Of a DNA stretch of 64,000 nt, positions 60,522 to 64,000 are shown piece by piece (within the stretch, counting starts at the first letter, position 1; every line of letters begins with the position of its first letter). Below the pieces are notes generated by a model, which saw nothing but the letters and a program-made list of their open reading frames with translations, was not told the DNA's origin and ran no database searches. The position numbers and the translations under genes were made by a program. The stretch comes from an uncultured Caldilineaceae bacterium (GTDB lineage: Bacteria > Chloroflexota > Anaerolineae > Caldilineales > Caldilineaceae): NCBI GenBank assembly GCA_958295915.1, contig OY282381.1, forward strand, positions 4,770,001 through 4,834,000, in the 5' to 3' direction.

Positions 60522-61943
60522 TCACTTGCGCGGCTTTCGCGCCTGAATGCTACTGCTGGTAAAACGTTGCGCCAGATCGTCCAGCGTAGAATCCGGCAGA
60601 TTTCTGAGGGCCGGAGGCAGAACACTGAAAAAACTGCTGGCATGATAACGCTGTTCGACGGAAATGACAATCTTCTCGAAGCCGGCAGCCTCCAGCAGGC
60701 GCCTGAATTCGGCGCTAGTCAGAGCGCCGGCGATGCAGCCAGCCCAGCTCAGACCGGCCCGGATCTGATCCTCACCGACCGGCAAGTCGTGCAGGTGGCC
60801 ATCGATGACAATATCCGAAATGGCCAACCGCCCACCCGGCTTCAGCACGCGGAACGCCTCCCGCAGAGCATTGCCTTTGTCCGGCGTCAGGTTGACGACG
60901 CAGTTGGAAATGATGACATCGACTGAATGCGCGCCTAGAGGCAGATCCTCCAGATCGCCTTTGCGGAACTCTACATTGGCGACCCCCATTCTGGCCGCAT
61001 TGCGTCGGGCCAACTCCAGCATTTTGTCCGTCATATCCACGCCGTAGACGTAGCCCTCCATCCCTACCTGTCGCGCCGCCAGCAGAACATCCAACCCACC
61101 GCCTGAGCCGAGATCCAGAACGACTTCGCCGGGCTGCAAGGTAGCGATTGCATGGGGATTGCCGCAACCCCGGCTGCTGTCCACAGCGCTGTACGGCAGT
61201 TCGCTCAGATCTTCGCCAACATACAGAGCGCTGCCGCATCGCCCCGTCTCGCAGCAACTCTCCACCTGCAAGGAGTGTTCGCCCCCGCGCCCAGACGGTC
61301 GGACAGTGCAATCTCCCAGCTTTGACTGTGATTCTCCCGATGCGGATGATAGACAGGATGAAATCGAGGAGACTCCTTCGCTCTGCCGCTCAGCGACTTT
61401 TCCGTAGTAGGTCTGTACCTCCGCCCGGATAGCGGACGCATCGCTCTCTGAACCCTTCTCTCTCCTATCCCCTCTCTCCTCGCCAGAGAATCCGCCCTTT
61501 TCTACCTCCAGCATCATCGCCTGCGCGCCAAGCGGGCAGACCTCCCTGAACTCCAATGACTGTTGCACTGCCTTGTCAACCTGTGACCGTTCGATAGGAC
61601 GGAATCCAAACGCCGGGAAATAGTCCGCCGCAGTTTCCGTCAGCAGATAGATGCGCCGCGCGCCTGTCTCCCGCGCCGCCCTCAGCGCCTGAAGCGCCAA
61701 ACGTCTCCCGATCTTTCGCCCGCGGGCATCCGGGTGAACCGCCACAGAACGCAGCAGACCAGAAACGCCGTACAACTCGACAGCCGCACTGCCGATAACT
61801 TGGCCGCCGGCCTTGGCGATGAAAATGTAACCGAACGGTTCGGCCAGACCGGCTATCGGCAGATTTACCTGTTTCAGCAGGTCGCAAACCGCAGGGAGTT
61901 CGTCCGCCGCCGCCTGTTCAATAGAAACTGCCTGTAAATCCAT
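60522..61943 (-). CDS. arsM: ArsN2-type GNAT fused to arsenite methyltransferase ArsM
   Basis: A 473-residue fusion. Residues 1-150 are a GNAT acetyltransferase of the arsenic-associated ArsN2 type (SVAVHPDARGRKIGRRLALQ ... ETAADYFPAFGF). Residues about 175-473 are an AdoMet-dependent methyltransferase with VLDLGSGGGLD, GVDMTDKML and the three Cys that bind As(III): RGCGNP, ISNCVVNL and WAGCIAG. Arsenite would be methylated stepwise. A linker part at about 200-225 (GESQSKLGDCTVRPSGRG) is encoded by a family C repeat. In the same orientation after arsR by 78 bases. Confidence 0.9.
   Translation of the reverse strand: MDLQAVSIEQAAADELPAVCDLLKQVNLPIAGLAEPFGYIFIAKAGGQVIGSAAVELYGVSGLLRSVAVHPDARGRKIGRRLALQALRAARETGARRIYLLTETAADYFPAFGFRPIERSQVDKAVQQSLEFREVCPLGAQAMMLEVEKGGFSGEERGDRREKGSESDASAIRAEVQTYYGKVAERQSEGVSSISSCLSSASGESQSKLGDCTVRPSGRGGEHSLQVESCCETGRCGSALYVGEDLSELPYSAVDSSRGCGNPHAIATLQPGEVVLDLGSGGGLDVLLAARQVGMEGYVYGVDMTDKMLELARRNAARMGVANVEFRKGDLEDLPLGAHSVDVIISNCVVNLTPDKGNALREAFRVLKPGGRLAISDIVIDGHLHDLPVGEDQIRAGLSWAGCIAGALTSAEFRRLLEAAGFEKIVISVEQRYHASSFFSVLPPALRNLPDSTLDDLAQRFTSSSIQARKPRK
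61296..61335 (-). repeat. Family C repeat inside the arsM coding sequence
   Basis: ggacagtgcaatctcccagctt plus flanks, closely matching the copies at 34216 and 34335. It lies in the linker between the GNAT and methylase parts, in frame. Confidence 0.7.
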
Positions 61944-62021
61944 TATCCCACTCCTGATGAAAAGTGGCCAGTGAAACCCCAGTGAATCGTGATAAGTGGA
62001 GAGTGGTTCGTTTTCTAGCCA

Positions 62022-62456
62022 CTATTCACTAGACCATTGATTGTATGCAGCGCTGTGGAGCCTTGTCAGAAATGCGCGCAGCGGCGCAAGACTTTCTTCC
62101 CGCACAAAGTAGTAAATCCAAGTGCCCCGCTGCTCGCTGTCCACCAATCCAGCCTTACGTAGCGCCCGTAGGTGATGCGAAATCGTGGGCTGAGACAGGT
62201 TGAACCGGGATTCGATATCACAGACGCATACCTGGCCTGCCTGCCGCCTTAGAATGTCCAGAATCTGCAAGCGCACTGGGTTGCCGATGGCTTTGAACGC
62301 GGCCGCTAATGCCGCCGCGCGGCTGCCATCGATGAACTCTGCCTCCAGTTCTCCACAGCAACCAACTGTAGTCACGGGTTCCCCGGCCTGTTCAAGCGAG
62401 ACGACTTCGATCCGCTCAGTTTTCAATTGACGAACCGCTTCTGGTTTTTCTGCCAT
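62022..62456 (-). CDS. arsR: ArsR family transcriptional regulator
   Basis: A 144-residue winged-helix repressor. The As(III)-sensing motif C77-x-C79-D (QVCVCDI) lies at the start of the recognition region, and LSQPTISHHLRALRKAGLV is the DNA-recognition helix. An extra pair C33-C34 near the N-terminus may be a third thiolate. Start ATG 62456 is chosen; the upstream frame to 62543 is repeat-derived. It controls the downstream arsM and MFS genes from the promoter at 62558. Confidence 0.93.
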   Translation of the reverse strand: MAEKPEAVRQLKTERIEVVSLEQAGEPVTTVGCCGELEAEFIDGSRAAALAAAFKAIGNPVRLQILDILRRQAGQVCVCDIESRFNLSQPTISHHLRALRKAGLVDSEQRGTWIYYFVREESLAPLRAFLTRLHSAAYNQWSSE

Positions 62457-62459
62457 GGC

Positions 62460-62530
62460 CTTATCGTCAGTGGCTAGTCGGGTCGATGTCTTGTGCCTGC
62501 CCCGCGCAACCACAAGGGTTGCCCCTGCTA
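62460..62530. repeat. Family B and D repeats in the arsR leader
   Basis: cagtggctagtcggg (B-like) and gcaaccacaagggttgcccctgc (D-like) lie between the promoter and the arsR start, lengthening its 5' untranslated region. Confidence 0.55.
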
Positions 62531-62557
62531 GTCGCGCCGCCACCGCAGGTAAACGAT

Positions 62558-62605
62558 AGTCTAACCCATATATCGATATCTGTCAATATTGAATTTTATC
62601 AATAT
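62558..62605 (-). promoter_or_regulatory. ars promoter and ArsR operator
   Basis: On the minus strand TTGACA (62586-62581), 17 bases, TAGACT (62563-62558). An inverted repeat ATATTGA-N6-TCAATAT (62586-62605) overlaps and extends upstream of the -35, matching the A+T-rich dyads bound by ArsR/SmtB repressors. The arrangement explains arsenite-inducible expression. Confidence 0.75.
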
Positions 62606-62688
62606 ACCGCAGTTCTCATGCCTCACGCTGGGGAACGCACGCAGTTATCTGCGTCCCTCTCTCCTCCGTCTGTGGTACAATGCCTGCT

Positions 62689-63921
62689 ATGAATCCTGTA
62701 ACAATTTCGACGTTGACAGCCCACATCGTCGCTCTCTTCGAGGAAGATGATCTGCTGCGCGATATCTGGGTGCTGGCAGAGGTCAGCAGTTGGAAGAAGG
62801 CCGCCAGCGGGCATATCTATTTCAGTTTGAAGGACAGCGGCGCGGTCATCTCCGCTGTGATGTGGCGGGGCAACGCCTACCGCCACACCTGGCTGCCAGG
62901 TATCGGGCATCAGATTCTGGCTCACGGCTATGTGGGCATCTATCCGGAGCGAGGCAGTTATCAGTTTTATGCGGATGAGATCCAGCCAGCCGGACGCGGG
63001 CAACTGTACGCGCAGTTCGAAGTTCTGAAGGAAAAGCTGGCCGCTGAAGGTCTCTTCGACGAAACGCGCAAACGCCCCATTCCTGCAATGCCTCGTCGCC
63101 TCGGCATCGTCACCAGCCCAGGCGCGGCGGCTTTGCAGGACGTGCTGCAAGTCCTCAGCCAGCGTTGGCCTCTGGCTGAGGTGGTTCTGTTCCCAACGCT
63201 TGTGCAAGGGGCGGAAGCGCCAGCGCAAATTGTGGCAGCCCTGACCGCAGCCAACCGCTTTGGCAGAGACCGATCCCTTTTGGATGGCGATCCCGTGAAC
63301 ACGATTCTGCTGGTGCGAGGAGGCGGATCAATTGAAGATCTATGGGCCTTCAACGAAGAGCGGGTCGCCTACGCGATTGCCGCCAGCGAGACGCCGGTAA
63401 TCGCCGCTGTCGGCCACGAAACCGACTTCACGATCGCCGATTTCGTCGCCGACCTACGGGCTCCCACGCCGACAGCGGCCGCCGTCGCCGCCGCGCCGGA
63501 CCGTTGGGAGCTTCTCGGGCAGATCAGGCAGACGTACTCACAGCTGCACCGACAGGCGCAGGATTCAGTGGCGAAGCGTCATGAACAGTTGGCAGAAGCC
63601 CGACGCCGACTGCAGCGGGCCGCGCCGCTGCGACAGATCGACATCGCCCGCCAGCGCCTGGACGACGCGCAGGAGCGTTTGCCGCGCGCGCTGATACAGA
63701 TCCTTCGCCAGCGAAAAGAGCGGCTGGCATTCAGCGCAGCGCGCCTGGAAAGCCTCAATCCATCCAGTGTGCTATCCCGGGGCTACAGCATCGTACAGCG
63801 GGCTGATGGCGCAGTGGTCACCGCGCCGCAACAGGCATCCCCCGACGAGCGGCTGCTCGTCCGTGCCGCGGGCGGAAAGTACGCTGTCCGCCGCGAGAGA
63901 GGAGTGAAGATAGAAAAGTGA
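62689..63921 (+). CDS. xseA: Exodeoxyribonuclease VII large subunit
   Basis: A 410-residue XseA. The N-terminal OB domain (about residues 1-100, LAEVSSWKKAASGHIYFSLKD) is followed by the catalytic domain with IVTSPGAAALQDVL, LLVRGGGSIEDLWAFN and VIAAVGHETDFTIADFVADLRAPTPTAAA, then a long coiled coil and SVLSRGYSIV. With XseB it degrades single-stranded DNA. ATG 62689 or 62680 may be the start; TACAAT at 62676-62681 lies just before, so the message may be leaderless. Close spacing after it suggests xseB beyond the window. Confidence 0.92.
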   Translation: MNPVTISTLTAHIVALFEEDDLLRDIWVLAEVSSWKKAASGHIYFSLKDSGAVISAVMWRGNAYRHTWLPGIGHQILAHGYVGIYPERGSYQFYADEIQPAGRGQLYAQFEVLKEKLAAEGLFDETRKRPIPAMPRRLGIVTSPGAAALQDVLQVLSQRWPLAEVVLFPTLVQGAEAPAQIVAALTAANRFGRDRSLLDGDPVNTILLVRGGGSIEDLWAFNEERVAYAIAASETPVIAAVGHETDFTIADFVADLRAPTPTAAAVAAAPDRWELLGQIRQTYSQLHRQAQDSVAKRHEQLAEARRRLQRAAPLRQIDIARQRLDDAQERLPRALIQILRQRKERLAFSAARLESLNPSSVLSRGYSIVQRADGAVVTAPQQASPDERLLVRAAGGKYAVRRERGVKIEK

Positions 63922-64000
63922 GAAAAATCCAGGAGTGCGAGAACAAAAATGAGGAGAGAACCCCCTCTCACTCCTCTGCCCTCTTTTCTCGCGCTGTCAA
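63922..64000. other. Intergenic end of window, hairpin-rich
   Basis: aggagtgcgag (about 63931) can pair with ctctcactcct (about 63965), a long imperfect stem. No gene can be called before the edge. Confidence 0.5.

Overview
The window looks like a chromosomal segment of a free-living bacterium, most plausibly a Chloroflexota member (Anaerolineae/Caldilineae-like). This rests on roughly 55-60 % G+C by eye, the gene repertoire (LCP protein beside a PP2C-like membrane protein, class I two-subunit fumarase, fused 2-oxoacid:ferredoxin oxidoreductase, dimethylformamidase-like protein, ArsN2-ArsM fusion) and an unusually heavy load of short dispersed repeats. The taxonomic call is inference; there is no rRNA operon here. 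No prophage or CRISPR array is visible.

Layout. 1-10.7 kb: metabolic genes (cytidylate-kinase-like protein cut by the left edge, amidase with a substituted nucleophile, NAD epimerase, NUDIX, ROK kinase overlapping galT, fumarase alpha/beta) and a lipoprotein made of two near-identical halves. 10.9-20.2 kb: an all-minus-strand accessory block that looks like a defence island: DUF499 ATPase with an N-terminal HEPN-type motif, a frameshifted DUF1156 DNA methylase, a zeta-toxin-like kinase whose C-terminus has its own ribosome-binding site, a GIY-YIG protein, and an A+T-rich pair of an EEP-fold nuclease and an unknown protein. 20.3-31.4 kb: GNAT, MATE, YigZ, HAD, LCP, PP2C/beta-propeller membrane protein, YchF, a double-S1 protein with a clear terminator, and an SDR. 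31.5-33.5 kb: a translationally coupled pair of an OLD-like AAA ATPase and a small protein with a PD-(D/E)XK-like signature, a candidate two-gene defence system. 33.8-41.1 kb: holin-like membrane protein, SirB1-like and PlsC proteins, an overlapping gntR-korA-korB operon and an M20 amidohydrolase. 41.27-42.68 kb: a TnpB element that, unusually, has 26-bp terminal inverted repeats and an 8-bp target duplication. 42.8-45.8 kb: VOC protein and moeA-moaC-moaD-moaE. 46.0-47.4 kb: RNase P RNA and six tRNA genes (Leu, Ala, Gly, Phe, Gln, His). 47.5-53.9 kb: two SDRs, a TIM-barrel isomerase, an orphan DNA methyltransferase and a dimethylformamidase-like protein. 54.1-59.1 kb: copper P-type ATPase, CcmF and a CcmI-like protein, consistent with cytochrome/copper metabolism. 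59.1-62.6 kb: an arsenic operon (arsR, arsN2-arsM fusion, MFS) with a recognisable promoter and operator. 62.7-64 kb: xseA.

A theme across the window is repeats. At least four families are dispersed between genes: A, a ttgcgtcctttgcg-type unit, often tandem; B, a cactggccagt-type palindrome; C, a gcaacctcccagcttt-type palindrome; D, a gtaggggcaggt-type element. They often sit exactly on gene 3' ends, where they supply the last codons and the stop, and several lie in frame inside coding sequences (DUF1156 methylase, MFS transporter, ArsM). This recalls the protein-invading palindromic elements of Rickettsia and is, with the two candidate defence modules and the TnpB element, the most unusual content here.
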